DNA of 64,000 nucleotides from Acinetobacter towneri DSM 14962 = CIP 107472 (GCF_000368785.1 NZ_KB849690.1:304924-368923), one strand, 5' to 3'; shown: positions 19,205-28,050, counted from the stretch's first letter. Notes: a model not told the origin generated them from the letters alone. Made by a program: numbers and translations.

Positions 19205-19881
19205 TGAAATCACGTACAAGTGAGCTGGCCGTAGGTGTATTTGTCATTTTGACAGGCATTGCATTATTTTTCTTGGCCATGAAAGTCAGTGGATTGGTGG
19301 GTACCAATTTGCGCGACAGTTACAATATGACAGCAACTTTTGACAACGTGAATGGTTTAAAACCACGTGCTAAAGTCACCATGAGCGGTGTCACCATTGG
19401 TCGTGTTAATGATATTACTTTAGACCCTGTATCGCGTTTGGCTACAGTTGAATTTGAACTGGATGGCAGGTTGACCAGTTTTAATCCTGAACAACTAAAA
19501 ACAGTGCAAAATTATGCGCTTGAAGAATTGCGTTACAGTGCAGAATACCAAGAGGCAAGCCCTCAGCAACAAAAAGAAATGGAACAACAACTGTTGGGTA
19601 ACATGAAATCCATCACCAGTATTGATGAAGATGCTTACATAATGGTAGCAACCAATGGTCTATTGGGTGAGAAATATCTCAAAGTGGTTCCAGGTGGTGG
19701 TTTGAACTTTGTGAAGCGTGGCGAAAGTATTGCCAACACACAAGGCACCATGGATTTAGAAGATTTAATCAGTAAGTTTATTACTGGCGGTGCAGCGAAA
19801 ACATCCAACGCAGCGTCAGACGCAGATAAAGACACAGCGACAGCTGAAACAACAGATGCAGAAGTGTCATTTGTTGAGTAA
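19204..19881 (+). CDS. mlaD: MlaD, MCE-domain subunit
   Basis: The 225-aa protein has one N-terminal membrane anchor (LAVGVFVILTGIALFFLAM) and then an MCE domain (about residues 38-115, with ATFDNVNGLKPRAKVTMSG). MlaD forms a hexameric ring in the periplasm with a lipid-conducting pore. A segment around residues 95-140 (Gln/Glu-rich, EYQEASPQQQKEMEQQL) seems inserted relative to the short E. coli protein. That would agree with the longer MlaD of Acinetobacter, which I recall as carrying an extra insertion. The tail is Ala/Asp/Thr-rich. Confidence 0.95.
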   Translation: MKSRTSELAVGVFVILTGIALFFLAMKVSGLVGTNLRDSYNMTATFDNVNGLKPRAKVTMSGVTIGRVNDITLDPVSRLATVEFELDGRLTSFNPEQLKTVQNYALEELRYSAEYQEASPQQQKEMEQQLLGNMKSITSIDEDAYIMVATNGLLGEKYLKVVPGGGLNFVKRGESIANTQGTMDLEDLISKFITGGAAKTSNAASDADKDTATAETTDAEVSFVE

Positions 19882-19896
19882 TGAAGGAGATTGTCC

Positions 19897-20532
19897 GTGA
19901 AAACACTTTTAAAGCAAACTCTGGCGGTAAGTGTACTTTCAACCATGTTGGCAGGAACTGCATTTGCTGCACCTGCAGAAGCGCCACCAGCTTTTGTGAA
20001 AAAAGTTGCCGATAGCTTGATTGCACGTTTAAAAGCAGATCATGCTAAATTGCAGAACAATCCAGCATTGGTCAAAACGATTGTGCGTCAAAACCTTGAT
20101 CCGTATGTAGATGCGCAAGCATTTACCCGTATTGTGATGGGTACTTATGCGACGAATCAATACAGTTCAGCAGCACAGCGCGCGCAGTTTGAGAAAAACT
20201 TCCGTGAAACCTTAATTGAGAATTATGGCACAGCGTTTGCGAAATTTAGCAACCAAAGCTACACCATGCGTCCTTATAAGGCGACCAACAGCAAGAACCC
20301 AGTGGTGACCATTGACTTCTTGCATAATGGTGAAAAAATTCCTGTGTCATTCCAGTTGGCAGACAAAGGCAGCCAATGGAAAATCCGTAACATTAACGTG
20401 TCGGGTATTGATTTAGGTTTGCAATTCCGTAACCAGTTTGCAGCGAACGTGAAGCGTAATGGCGGCAATATTGATAAAGCCATTGCAACCTTTAAGCCAG
20501 ATGCAGAAGCTGCGGTTGAAAAGAAAAAATAG
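19897..20532 (+). CDS. mlaC: MlaC, periplasmic phospholipid carrier
   Basis: This 211-aa protein has a Sec signal peptide (MKTLLKQTLAVSVLSTMLAG, cleavage near TAFA/APAEA). It carries phospholipid between the outer-membrane MlaA complex and MlaFEDB. The start is GTG at 19897: AAGGAG lies seven bases upstream, while the TTG at 19891 abuts it. The family Tgt2/MlaC segments DPYVDAQAFTRIVMG and KFSNQSYTMRPY are visible. Confidence 0.95.
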   Translation: MKTLLKQTLAVSVLSTMLAGTAFAAPAEAPPAFVKKVADSLIARLKADHAKLQNNPALVKTIVRQNLDPYVDAQAFTRIVMGTYATNQYSSAAQRAQFEKNFRETLIENYGTAFAKFSNQSYTMRPYKATNSKNPVVTIDFLHNGEKIPVSFQLADKGSQWKIRNINVSGIDLGLQFRNQFAANVKRNGGNIDKAIATFKPDAEAAVEKKK

Positions 20533-20544
20533 GTTAGGTGTGGC

Positions 20545-20832
20545 GTGATTGAATTATCAAATCAGGAATTATGTGTTTCTGGAAAAATAGATTTCAGTAA
20601 TGCAGAGCAATATTACCAAAAAGGTCTGCAGTTGATTCGTCAGCAGCAGTTGCCTTTGGTGGTCAATTTGGCGCAGCTAGAACACGGGAGTACTTTAGCT
20701 TTGGCCGTTTTGGTGCAATGGTTGCGTCAGACGCCTGAAGCCAAGGGCTTACAGTTTAAAGCGGTTCCTGAAAAAATGATGAAGATCATTCAAGCCTGTC
20801 ATTTGCAAGATGATTTGCAGCTAATCGTCTAA
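20545..20832 (+). CDS. mlaB: MlaB, STAS-domain subunit
   Basis: The 95-aa STAS-domain protein starts with GTG and binds MlaF to stabilise and activate the transporter. The strand-helix pattern and VVNLAQLEHGSTLALAVLVQW match STAS proteins; the conserved Ser/Thr site lies in HGST. It is the last gene of mlaFEDCB, followed by a terminator. Confidence 0.92.
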   Translation: MIELSNQELCVSGKIDFSNAEQYYQKGLQLIRQQQLPLVVNLAQLEHGSTLALAVLVQWLRQTPEAKGLQFKAVPEKMMKIIQACHLQDDLQLIV

Positions 20833-20848
20833 AACTGAAAAAACCATC

Positions 20849-20879
20849 AAAAAAGCACCTTCTTGTAAGGTGCTTTTTT
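20849..20879 (+). terminator. mla operon terminator
   Basis: A perfect 13-bp stem (AAAAAAGCACCTT and complement) with loop CTTGT and a T-run. Confidence 0.93.
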
Positions 20880-20918
20880 ATTGCGTTTAGTTTCCCGCTT
20901 TATTCAAGTGAGGTAGGC

Positions 20919-21041
20919 TTGCAAAGCTCTCTAACCCGCTGCTAAAAGGAGAAGAAAGATTGCAAACCTTTCTAACCCGCTTCTAAAAGGAGAGAAAAGA
21001 TTGCAAACCTCTCCCTAACCCTCTCCTAAACCTAAAAAGAG
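20919..21041. repeat. Three diverged 41-bp tandem repeats
   Basis: Units start TTGCAAA at 20919, 20960 and 21001, exactly 41 bp apart. They share TTGCAAA(G/C)CT, TAACCC and, in the first two, CTAAAAGGAGA. The third copy has CCTCTCC followed by GAGAGGG, so it can fold. It lies between mlaB and corA. Confidence 0.85.
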
Positions 21042-21056
21042 AGGGAATAAAAGGCA

Positions 21057-22070
21057 TCAAATCCATTTTTTCCATCTAAAGTAAATTAATGGGCCAATAA
21101 AGAAGCCAATTAAAATAATACTGACCACTATAAAACTGGTGGTGCCTTTGGCAAAAGGTAACACGTCGGTGTTCATACCATAAACACTGGCAACTAACAT
21201 CGGTGGCGCTAACATACTCGGCAAAATCGAGAATCGACGAATCGTGTCGTTCTGTTCGGTGTTAATGAAGCCTGAAGTGGTATCGAGCAAGAAGCGCACT
21301 TTTTGGAATAAGAAGGCATCGTGTTCGACCAGTGAGCGTACATCTTCACTGAGTTCTCGAATGTCGGCATCGTAAATATGACTACCCAACGCACGCGGAC
21401 GTGCCAAAAAGGTCAGGACACGACGTAAATCAATCAAACACAATTGCGCTTTTCCAAGCATGTCTTCTAATTGTGCCAGTCGGGTAATCATGTCATCGAG
21501 GTCTAAAATTTGCTCACGATGACGGTTATTCAGAACTTCTGTGGAATACTTTTCCAAGTCCTTGTGGATATCTTCTAAGATATCCGCAAGTTCGTCTAGT
21601 TTGGCTTCAAGCAAACCCAAAAGCACCCAAGTCGGGTCTTTATAATCAATTTCGTAGTCGTTACGTCGTGCACGCGCCCGAAATGCCCGAAACGCCACTA
21701 ATTTTTCACCACGCAGGGTAAACAGGCGTTCTTTATGTAAAATAAAGGCAACGGTTTGCACTGTGGCTAAAATACTGGAATTGTCTTCAGTTTCACCATC
21801 GACTTGATAGTTTTTATTTTTAGTTAAAAAATAGGTACTAATGTGTAAAATACCGTCATCATCACGGTAGAATCGCGCTGAAGATGAAATATCTTCCAAA
21901 GATTTTAAGGTTGGTAAATTTTGTGAGTATGCGTCTAGTACCCATTGCTGTTCTTCTTGTGAAGGGGCAATCAGGTCAATCCAGACCAGATCTGGATGCA
22001 AATCAAAACCACCGTTAATGGTGGCATCTTCCAGACTACCGCGCTCTGTGGCATAAAAGGCTTCAAGCAT
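21057..22070 (-). CDS. corA: CorA-family magnesium/cobalt transporter
   Basis: The 337-aa protein has a large acidic N-terminal cytoplasmic domain, long helices with IHKDLEKYSTEVLNNRHRE, and two C-terminal spans. The first span ends in the family's GMN motif (VYGMNTDVLP). It forms a pentameric divalent-cation channel. The start is ATG at 22070 (MLEAFYATERGS) with AAGGAG nine bases upstream. The frame is open to 22142, but that start would lie upstream of this ribosome site. Confidence 0.9.
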   Translation of the reverse strand: MLEAFYATERGSLEDATINGGFDLHPDLVWIDLIAPSQEEQQWVLDAYSQNLPTLKSLEDISSSARFYRDDDGILHISTYFLTKNKNYQVDGETEDNSSILATVQTVAFILHKERLFTLRGEKLVAFRAFRARARRNDYEIDYKDPTWVLLGLLEAKLDELADILEDIHKDLEKYSTEVLNNRHREQILDLDDMITRLAQLEDMLGKAQLCLIDLRRVLTFLARPRALGSHIYDADIRELSEDVRSLVEHDAFLFQKVRFLLDTTSGFINTEQNDTIRRFSILPSMLAPPMLVASVYGMNTDVLPFAKGTTSFIVVSIILIGFFIGPLIYFRWKKWI

Positions 22071-22221
22071 TCGTCTTTTCTCCTTGCGCAGTATGGGTTT
22101 TGTGGATGGGTGTATTTTAGACAAGGATCTTACTAAATACACTGCTCAGAATGCTATTTTATTTAAAAATCTCCCTGAAGTTTAATTTTATGGCATGACA
22201 GCCAGATAACATGGTGAAAAA

Positions 22222-22827
22222 ATGATGTCGTCAATTGCTATTTTCTGTGGTTCTGCCCCAGGAAAAGATTCAGTTTTTGTTGAAAATGCACGAAAAGTGG
22301 GTGAAACATTGGCTGCACAAGGCAAAACTTTAATTTATGGCGGTGGACGCTCAGGCTTAATGGGTGTGGTGGCAGATAGTACTTTGGCCGCAGGTGGGCG
22401 TGCAATTGGTGTCATGCCTGAAAGTTTGGCAGAGCATGAATTGGCGCATCCGCATTTGACCGAATTACATATTGTTGAAAACATGCATGCCCGCAAAATA
22501 AAAATGTCAGAATTGGCCGAGGGCTTTATTGCTTTGCCGGGTGGTTCTGGAACTTTAGAAGAAATTTTTGAGCAATGGACGTGGGCACAATTAGGAATTC
22601 ACTCAAAACCCTGTGCCTTTTTTAATGTAGCTGGCTTTTATGATGATTTGCTGAAGTTTTTAAGACAGACCTCTGAAAAAGGTTTTACTCAGCCACGTTT
22701 TTGTGAGGCATTGATTGTATCGAATTGTATTGACAATATTTTGCAGCAATTTGAACAATACCGTGTTCCTGAAATGAAATGGGAAGTGCCTGAGCTAGAG
22801 TGGGTGCAGCAGGAACTGGCGAAATAA
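22222..22827 (+). CDS. LOG-family protein
   Basis: This 201-aa Rossmann-like protein has the PGGSGTLEE motif (around residues 113-121), the signature of the LOG/lysine-decarboxylase-like family. Characterised members are cytokinin riboside 5'-monophosphate phosphoribohydrolases. The N-terminal FCGSAPG and YGGGRSGLMGVVAD fit. The native substrate in Acinetobacter is unknown. The gene is followed one base later by a Nudix gene, suggesting an operon of nucleotide-handling enzymes. Confidence 0.9.
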   Translation: MMSSIAIFCGSAPGKDSVFVENARKVGETLAAQGKTLIYGGGRSGLMGVVADSTLAAGGRAIGVMPESLAEHELAHPHLTELHIVENMHARKIKMSELAEGFIALPGGSGTLEEIFEQWTWAQLGIHSKPCAFFNVAGFYDDLLKFLRQTSEKGFTQPRFCEALIVSNCIDNILQQFEQYRVPEMKWEVPELEWVQQELAK

Positions 22828-22828
22828 A

Positions 22829-23239
22829 ATGGCTGAGATCAACAACATCATTACCGTTGCAGCTGCAATTATTTTAAATGTCAAACAGCAGTTATTGGTG
22901 GTGCGTAAACAGCATACCGCGTGTTTTATGCAGGTCGGTGGCAAATTAGAACCCAATGAAGCGCCTGAAACGACCATGTTGCGAGAAATTGCCGAAGAAA
23001 TTGGCTGTCAGGCGCAAATTCAACAATTTATTGGACGCTATGAAACAGCAACGGCCAATGAGCCCGACTGCCGTTTGGTCAGTTATGTGTATTGGGTTCA
23101 GCTTGATCAGGCACCAAAAATTGCTGCTGAAATTGCCGAAATGAAGTGGGTAGATTTGGATGATCAAGATACTTTGTTGGCACCGCTGACCCGTGAAGTG
23201 GTGATGCCGTGGTTAAAACAATATTTACAACAAAATTAA
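22829..23239 (+). CDS. Nudix hydrolase
   Basis: The 136-aa protein has a full Nudix box beginning GGKLEPNE and ending REIAEEIG (residues around 38-60), matching Gx5Ex7REUxEExGU. It hydrolyses a nucleoside diphosphate linked to another group; substrate not predictable. The start follows the LOG gene stop by one base. Confidence 0.9.
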   Translation: MAEINNIITVAAAIILNVKQQLLVVRKQHTACFMQVGGKLEPNEAPETTMLREIAEEIGCQAQIQQFIGRYETATANEPDCRLVSYVYWVQLDQAPKIAAEIAEMKWVDLDDQDTLLAPLTREVVMPWLKQYLQQN

Positions 23240-23313
23240 GAGCAGTTGATCATTCTTCTATATTTTAAGTTCAACTTTTTAATGCGTTGAGCATATTCAA
23301 CCGAATAGTTTTT

Positions 23314-23949
23314 TTATTCAGCACTGGCCAGACAAACCGCCTCGACTTTTTGACAGCCGAGCTTGAGCAACTGCTGTTTGAGTGCATGAATTGAACTGCC
23401 CGTCGTGACCACATCATCCACAATTAAAACCCGACGAAAACGGATTTTAGGCGCATTCTGAATTTGAAATTGCTGTTGGATGTCTTCCAATCGTTCTAAG
23501 CGACTTAAGCCTTTTTGCGCGTGCTGTTGTAAGCGGGTCACAGGTTGCCAAATCGGGACATTTAAATGCCGCGCTAGTCCTTTTGCTAACAATAAAGATT
23601 GATTGTAGCCGCGTTCAGTCAAGCGGGCAGTGGAAATTGGCATCGGTACAATTGCTTGGATTTTAGGATAAGACAGTTGTTTTAGCGCGCCTACTAAAAG
23701 CAGTTGGTAATGTAACTGCTGTTCATATTTAAATTGTTGAATGATGCGATTAATTGGATAGTGGTAATCAAAGGCAACCTGAATCTGCATTTCTTGTCGT
23801 TGTACCGCTTGGCTACGCCACGGCAATTGTTGCCAACAGGTTTGACAGACCGAATGTTGCCATTGCGTGTCGCTATGGCAGAGCTGACACGGTTGCAGTT
23901 GGCGCAGCCATTGTATGCCGCATTGTAGTAGATTGATCGGCTGAGTCAT
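23314..23949 (-). CDS. comF: ComF-family phosphoribosyltransferase-like protein
   Basis: The 211-aa protein has an N-terminal zinc-ribbon-like CQLCH...CQTCW and a C-terminal PRPP-binding loop VLIVDDVVTTGSS. ComF proteins are linked to DNA uptake, and Acinetobacter is often naturally competent. The gene is 18 bp downstream of recG on the same strand, so co-transcription is likely. Confidence 0.9.
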   Translation of the reverse strand: MTQPINLLQCGIQWLRQLQPCQLCHSDTQWQHSVCQTCWQQLPWRSQAVQRQEMQIQVAFDYHYPINRIIQQFKYEQQLHYQLLLVGALKQLSYPKIQAIVPMPISTARLTERGYNQSLLLAKGLARHLNVPIWQPVTRLQQHAQKGLSRLERLEDIQQQFQIQNAPKIRFRRVLIVDDVVTTGSSIHALKQQLLKLGCQKVEAVCLASAE

Positions 23950-23967
23950 CTTAGGACTGCAATCCGT

Positions 23968-26013
23968 TTAAACATAGGCATAACGTGGTGCCTCAGGCAG
24001 CCAGCGTTTTAGCAAAGCTTCGGCATGTGTAGGATAATCGTTTAAAATTTGCTGTGCCACATGATGCGCCTGTGCCAGCAAATGATCATCCCGTTCTAAT
24101 TTAGCCACCCGAAAGCCCATATCTCCCGTTTGTTTGGTTCCTAAAAGTTCCCCAGGGCCACGCAGTTCTAAATCTTTTTCTGCAATCACAAAACCATCGT
24201 TGGTTTCGCGCATAATCCGCAAGCGTTCTTGTCCATTTTGCGAAAGTGGATTTTTATACAACAAGGCACAAAAACTGGCTTTGGCACCCCGTCCGACTCG
24301 TCCACGTAGCTGATGTAGCTGTGAAAGTCCTAAACGCTCGGCATTTTCGATCACCATAATTGAAGCATTGGGTACATCGACCCCGACCTCAATTACTGTG
24401 GTGGCAATCAGCAACTGTAATTGATTGTCTTTAAATTGCTGCATGACGGCTTGTTTTTCATCGGCTTTCATTTTGCCGTGTACCAGCCCAATATTCAGTT
24501 CAGGAAAGCGTTCTTTAATTTCAGCAAAAGTCACCTCGGCAGCTTGCGCATCTAAGGTTTCCGACTGTTCCACCAAGGTACAGACCCAATAGGCTTGTTT
24601 GCCTTCGGCACAATTGCTGGCAATACGTTGTAAGACTTCTTCACGCCGATCTAGCGGAATAGTCACCGTTTGAATAGGCGTACGCCCTGGCGGTAGTTCA
24701 TCAATCACCGAAGTGTCCAAATCGCCATAGGCGGACATGGCTAAAGTTCGCGGAATAGGCGTTGCAGTCATCACCAATTGATGCGGTGTAGTATGATTGG
24801 CACCTTTATTGCGCAAAGCCAGACGTTGATCGACCCCAAAACGGTGTTGTTCGTCAATAATCACCAAACCCAATTTGGCAAATTGCACATTGTCCTGAAA
24901 TAACGCATGTGTCCCAACCACCAAATTGGCGCTACCGTCTTGAATGCTCAGTTCAGCCGCTGCCCGTGCTTTGCCTTTTTGCTTGCCAGACAACCACGCC
25001 ACTGTTAAGCCCAACGGCTCAAACCATTTTTGAAAGTTCAGATAATGTTGTTCTGCCAAAATTTCAGTGGGTGCCATCAGCGCGACTTGCCAGCCTTCTT
25101 CTAGGGCATGACAGGCTGCGACTGCAGCGACCAAGGTTTTACCTGCACCTACATCACCTTGTACCAAGCGCAGCATGGGTTTATTACGCTGCAAATCCTG
25201 CATGATTTCTTGCGAAACCCGTTGCTGTGCGCCTGTCATTTGAAATGGCATGTTACCGAGTAACGCAGGCGCTAGTTTTTGACTTGGGGAAAAGGCAGGT
25301 GAGGCAATTTGCTGAATATAAGCCCGTCGGGTCAGTAAACTGACTTGATGCGCCACCAATTCTTCAAAAATCAGGCGTTGCTGTGCAGGGTGAGAGCCTT
25401 GTGCCAATTGCAGCATATTGGCATTTAAAGGTGGATGATGAATATAATCCAACGCCTGTTTGAGTGCATAGCCATTGGTCATTTTTTCAGGCAGGAGTTC
25501 AGGCAAATCATCACTATGCTGTGTCAAGGCCTGTTTGACGTATTCACGTAATTTGGCTTGGGTCAGCCCATCGGTGCTTGGGTAAATGGCAGTCAGTTGG
25601 GTTTTAGGCAGTGGGGTATGTTCAGTAATCAGTTGTAATTCGGGGTGATACATTTCCAGACCACGCGCCCCAACCCGTACTTCGCCAAATACTCTTAAAC
25701 GATTGCCGAGTTTGGCACGATCTGTAATACCTTTATAAATATGATAAAAACGTAAGGTGATTTTTCCAAATTCATCTTCTAAATTGACCGCCATCGACTT
25801 GCGTTTACCCGGTGGAAAATCGACCCCTTTAACCACACCTTCGAGTAAATAGCTGCGCCCCACGTTTAATTGGTTCATGGGAATGATCGTGCTACGATCT
25901 TCATAGTCACGCGGTAGATGAAACAGCAAGTCATCTGTGGTGAAAATATTTAGTTTTTCAAGTAATGCAGCAGAGGCAGAGCCTACCCCTTGCAACTGAT
26001 GGACTGCAGCCAT
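23968..26013 (-). CDS. recG: ATP-dependent DNA helicase RecG
   Basis: RecG reverses stalled replication forks and branch-migrates Holliday junctions. The 681-aa protein has the N-terminal wedge/OB domain and then superfamily 2 motifs: QGDVGAGKTLVAAVA (Walker A), MAPTEILAEQH, IIDEQHRFG (DEQH box), MTATPIPRTLA and LRGRVGRG. Length and motif order are normal. It is followed by comF. Confidence 0.97.
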   Translation of the reverse strand: MAAVHQLQGVGSASAALLEKLNIFTTDDLLFHLPRDYEDRSTIIPMNQLNVGRSYLLEGVVKGVDFPPGKRKSMAVNLEDEFGKITLRFYHIYKGITDRAKLGNRLRVFGEVRVGARGLEMYHPELQLITEHTPLPKTQLTAIYPSTDGLTQAKLREYVKQALTQHSDDLPELLPEKMTNGYALKQALDYIHHPPLNANMLQLAQGSHPAQQRLIFEELVAHQVSLLTRRAYIQQIASPAFSPSQKLAPALLGNMPFQMTGAQQRVSQEIMQDLQRNKPMLRLVQGDVGAGKTLVAAVAACHALEEGWQVALMAPTEILAEQHYLNFQKWFEPLGLTVAWLSGKQKGKARAAAELSIQDGSANLVVGTHALFQDNVQFAKLGLVIIDEQHRFGVDQRLALRNKGANHTTPHQLVMTATPIPRTLAMSAYGDLDTSVIDELPPGRTPIQTVTIPLDRREEVLQRIASNCAEGKQAYWVCTLVEQSETLDAQAAEVTFAEIKERFPELNIGLVHGKMKADEKQAVMQQFKDNQLQLLIATTVIEVGVDVPNASIMVIENAERLGLSQLHQLRGRVGRGAKASFCALLYKNPLSQNGQERLRIMRETNDGFVIAEKDLELRGPGELLGTKQTGDMGFRVAKLERDDHLLAQAHHVAQQILNDYPTHAEALLKRWLPEAPRYAYV

Positions 26014-26049
26014 GTCCCCTCAACTTCAAATGCTATGATTAGGTGCTGA

Positions 26050-26829
26050 ATGCATATTCTATTTATTGGTTATGGTAAAACATCGCAGCGTGTTGCAAAA
26101 CAACTATTTACGCTCGGTCATCAAATTACCACAATTAGCCGCAGTCCGAAAACAGATCCTGATATGACGCATCTGCTTCAAGATATTCAACAGCTCGATT
26201 TATCACAGACTCAACCTGTTGATGCCGTTTATGTATTACTTGCACCATCTCGGAATACGGTTTTGAGTTCTGTAGAAGCGTATCAACAGACTTATGTAGA
26301 TTCTGTGCAGCCGATTGTCGCTGCATTAAAAGATCATCCTGTAAAGCGAATTATTGTGGTGTCATCTACACGGGTTTATGGCGAAAACGCAGGTGAATGT
26401 ATTGATGATGATACTGTGCCTAAGCCGAATGATGTACAAGGGCAGTTGTTGTTGCAGATGGAACACTTGTGGCAACAGGCTTATCCTGAACAATGTGTGA
26501 TCGTACGTCCTTCGGGTATTTATGGCACTTCGACTGCACGCATGCTCAAACTTGCGGAAAGCACACAAAGTTACCCGAATATACATTGGTCAAATCGGAT
26601 TCATATTGATGATTTGGCAGGTTTTTTGGCACATTTACTTCACGTGGAACATCCAGAACCATCATATATTTGCAGCAATAACCAAGCTCAGCCTTTGCAT
26701 GAAATGATTTTAAAGATTCAGCGTGAATTGAATTTACCTGAGTTGGTGTTGGAAGGTGAGCGTGAAACAGGGAAAAGGATTTTTGCTCAGAGGATGGTGG
26801 CGAGTGGGGTTGAATTATTCAATGTGTAA
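26050..26829 (+). CDS. NAD(P)-binding SDR/epimerase-like protein
   Basis: The 259-aa protein has an N-terminal Rossmann motif FIGYGKTSQRVAKQLF and VVSSTRVYGENAGE, resembling atypical short-chain dehydrogenase/epimerase proteins of the YeeZ type. The substrate is unknown. The ribosome site AGGTG is close to the ATG. The tnpB element begins eight bases after the stop codon. Confidence 0.8.
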   Translation: MHILFIGYGKTSQRVAKQLFTLGHQITTISRSPKTDPDMTHLLQDIQQLDLSQTQPVDAVYVLLAPSRNTVLSSVEAYQQTYVDSVQPIVAALKDHPVKRIIVVSSTRVYGENAGECIDDDTVPKPNDVQGQLLLQMEHLWQQAYPEQCVIVRPSGIYGTSTARMLKLAESTQSYPNIHWSNRIHIDDLAGFLAHLLHVEHPEPSYICSNNQAQPLHEMILKIQRELNLPELVLEGERETGKRIFAQRMVASGVELFNV

Positions 26830-26832
26830 TCA

Positions 26833-26837
26833 TTTAT
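26833..26837 (+). other. Candidate TnpB target-adjacent motif TTTAT (copy 1)
   Basis: TTTAT directly precedes the conserved left end of this tnpB element. The same pentamer is at the same place before the second copy (63579-63583), where the flanks otherwise differ. In this family the target-adjacent motif abuts the left end. Confidence 0.45.
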
Positions 26838-28033
26838 CAAATGGAGCGTAAAACTCAGTCCTTCAGGTCAGAGATATAAGCGACACGACATGAAGTGTCG
26901 TTTGATTTAACTAAGGACTATTTTCCTTGAGTTTTGATTGTTAATATAAGTACATGAAAACCCTTAAATTACGTATAAAAGACAAACATTGCAAGGTGTT
27001 AGACCAACTAGCATCAGAAGTGAACTTCGTCTGGAATTATGTCAATGATTTAGGGTTTAGGCATTTGAAGCGGAAAGGTGAATTTCTCTCTGCTTTTGAT
27101 ATTGCCAAATATACGAAAGGCACATCCAAAGAATGTAATTTACATAGTCAAACCATTCAGGCTGTAACTGAAGAATTAGTCACCCGAAGAAAGCAATTTA
27201 AAAAGGCAAAGCTGAAATGGCGTATCAGCAATAAAAAATCAGCAAGGCGCTCTTTGGGATGGGTTCCCTTTAAAAAGGTGGCTATCAAATATGCCACTGG
27301 ATATGTCCAGTATGGAAAACACCAATTTAAGCTTTGGGATAGCTACGGTTTAAGCAAATACACGTTAAAAACAGGTTCATTTGTAGAGGATAGCCGTGGG
27401 CGTTGGTATGTATGTCTTGTTGTTGAATCGCCTAAGCAAGATAAATCGACAGCAACCAAATCGATTGGTATTGATCTAGGCTTAAAAGATATTGCCACCT
27501 GTTCTGATGGCACTGTAATTTCAAATCCAAAATTCTATCGAAAATATGAGCAGACATTAGGTATTGCTCAGAGAGCCAGGAATAAGAAGCGTGTTCGTGC
27601 ATTACACGCCAAGATTGCAAATAGTCGAAAAGATCATTTGCATAAAGCAAGCACCAAGCTTGTGAATGAAAATGCATTGATTATTGTAGGTGACTTGAGT
27701 GCTAAAAAATTAGTAAAAACCCAAATGGCAAAATCTGTTTTGGATACAGGATTTTCGGCACTAAAAACAATGCTCAAGTATAAATGCGAGAACGCAGGCG
27801 TATTGTTTGAAGAAGTCCAAGAAGCCTATACCACCCAAATCTGTTTGTGCTGCGGTGAGATCACCTCAAGTAGTCCCAAAGGTAGTACAGATCTTGGAAT
27901 AAGAGAATGGGAGTGCATGAGCTGTGGTACAGTTCATGATCGAGATATAAACTCAGCTCTAAACATTCTTGCGCTTGGGCATAAGCGTCTAGCTGTAGGA
28001 ATCACCCTCTTTTAAGGGGGGGGAGGATATCAA
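26838..28033 (+). mobile_element. IS200/IS605-type element with tnpB only (copy 1)
   Basis: The left end carries GGAGCG, an imperfect hairpin (26854-26873), ATATAAGCGAC, and a second hairpin ACGACA/TGTCGT (loop TGAAG). All of these are also found before the second copy. The right end follows the tnpB stop and terminates in GGGAGGATATCAA, resembling the GGGAGGAT-TCAA ends I know from this family. No tnpA (Y1 transposase) is present, so movement would need one in trans. The right boundary is inferred; the left boundary rests on comparison of the two copies. Confidence 0.75.
26954..28015 (+). CDS. tnpB: TnpB, RNA-guided nuclease of an IS605-type element
   Basis: The 353-aa protein has an N-terminal OrfB helix-turn-helix/wedge region and a RuvC-like domain. 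RuvC-I is IGIDLGLKD (Asp 174) and RuvC-III is HDRDINSALNIL (Asp 331). A zinc-binding segment lies between them, CLCCG (297-301) with CMSCG (321-325). RuvC-II reads IIVGDLSAKKL, with Gly 246 where classical members have the catalytic Glu; Glu 286, 287 and 290 in FEEVQEAYTTQ are candidate replacements. TnpB proteins cut DNA beside a target-adjacent motif, guided by an RNA from the element's right end. The stop is inside the right-end hairpin region, as usual for the family. Confidence 0.93.
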   Translation: MKTLKLRIKDKHCKVLDQLASEVNFVWNYVNDLGFRHLKRKGEFLSAFDIAKYTKGTSKECNLHSQTIQAVTEELVTRRKQFKKAKLKWRISNKKSARRSLGWVPFKKVAIKYATGYVQYGKHQFKLWDSYGLSKYTLKTGSFVEDSRGRWYVCLVVESPKQDKSTATKSIGIDLGLKDIATCSDGTVISNPKFYRKYEQTLGIAQRARNKKRVRALHAKIANSRKDHLHKASTKLVNENALIIVGDLSAKKLVKTQMAKSVLDTGFSALKTMLKYKCENAGVLFEEVQEAYTTQICLCCGEITSSSPKGSTDLGIREWECMSCGTVHDRDINSALNILALGHKRLAVGITLF

Positions 28034-28050
28034 AACCTCAAAACCGAGCA
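27960..28050 (+). ncRNA. Candidate omega-RNA (right-end RNA) and guide of TnpB copy 1
   Basis: The end of tnpB and the right end form hairpins CGCTT/AAGCG (27972-27987) and CCCT/AGGG (28005-28018), then a run of eight G and GAGGATATCAA. In TnpB systems the guide is the flank just past the right end, here from about 28034 (AACCTCAAAACCGAGC). The 5' end of the RNA is not defined by sequence. The guide would match the truncated hicA gene. Confidence 0.45.

Noticed and set aside
20919..21041. 41-bp units as a CRISPR array
   Set aside because: The units are adjacent and diverged along their whole length, without separate repeat and spacer parts.
26954..28015. TnpB copy 1 as a domesticated transcription regulator (TldR-like)
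   Set aside because: Two RuvC Asp residues and the zinc site are intact, the element keeps recognisable ends, and there is no regulated gene context; a relocated Glu is a simpler reading.
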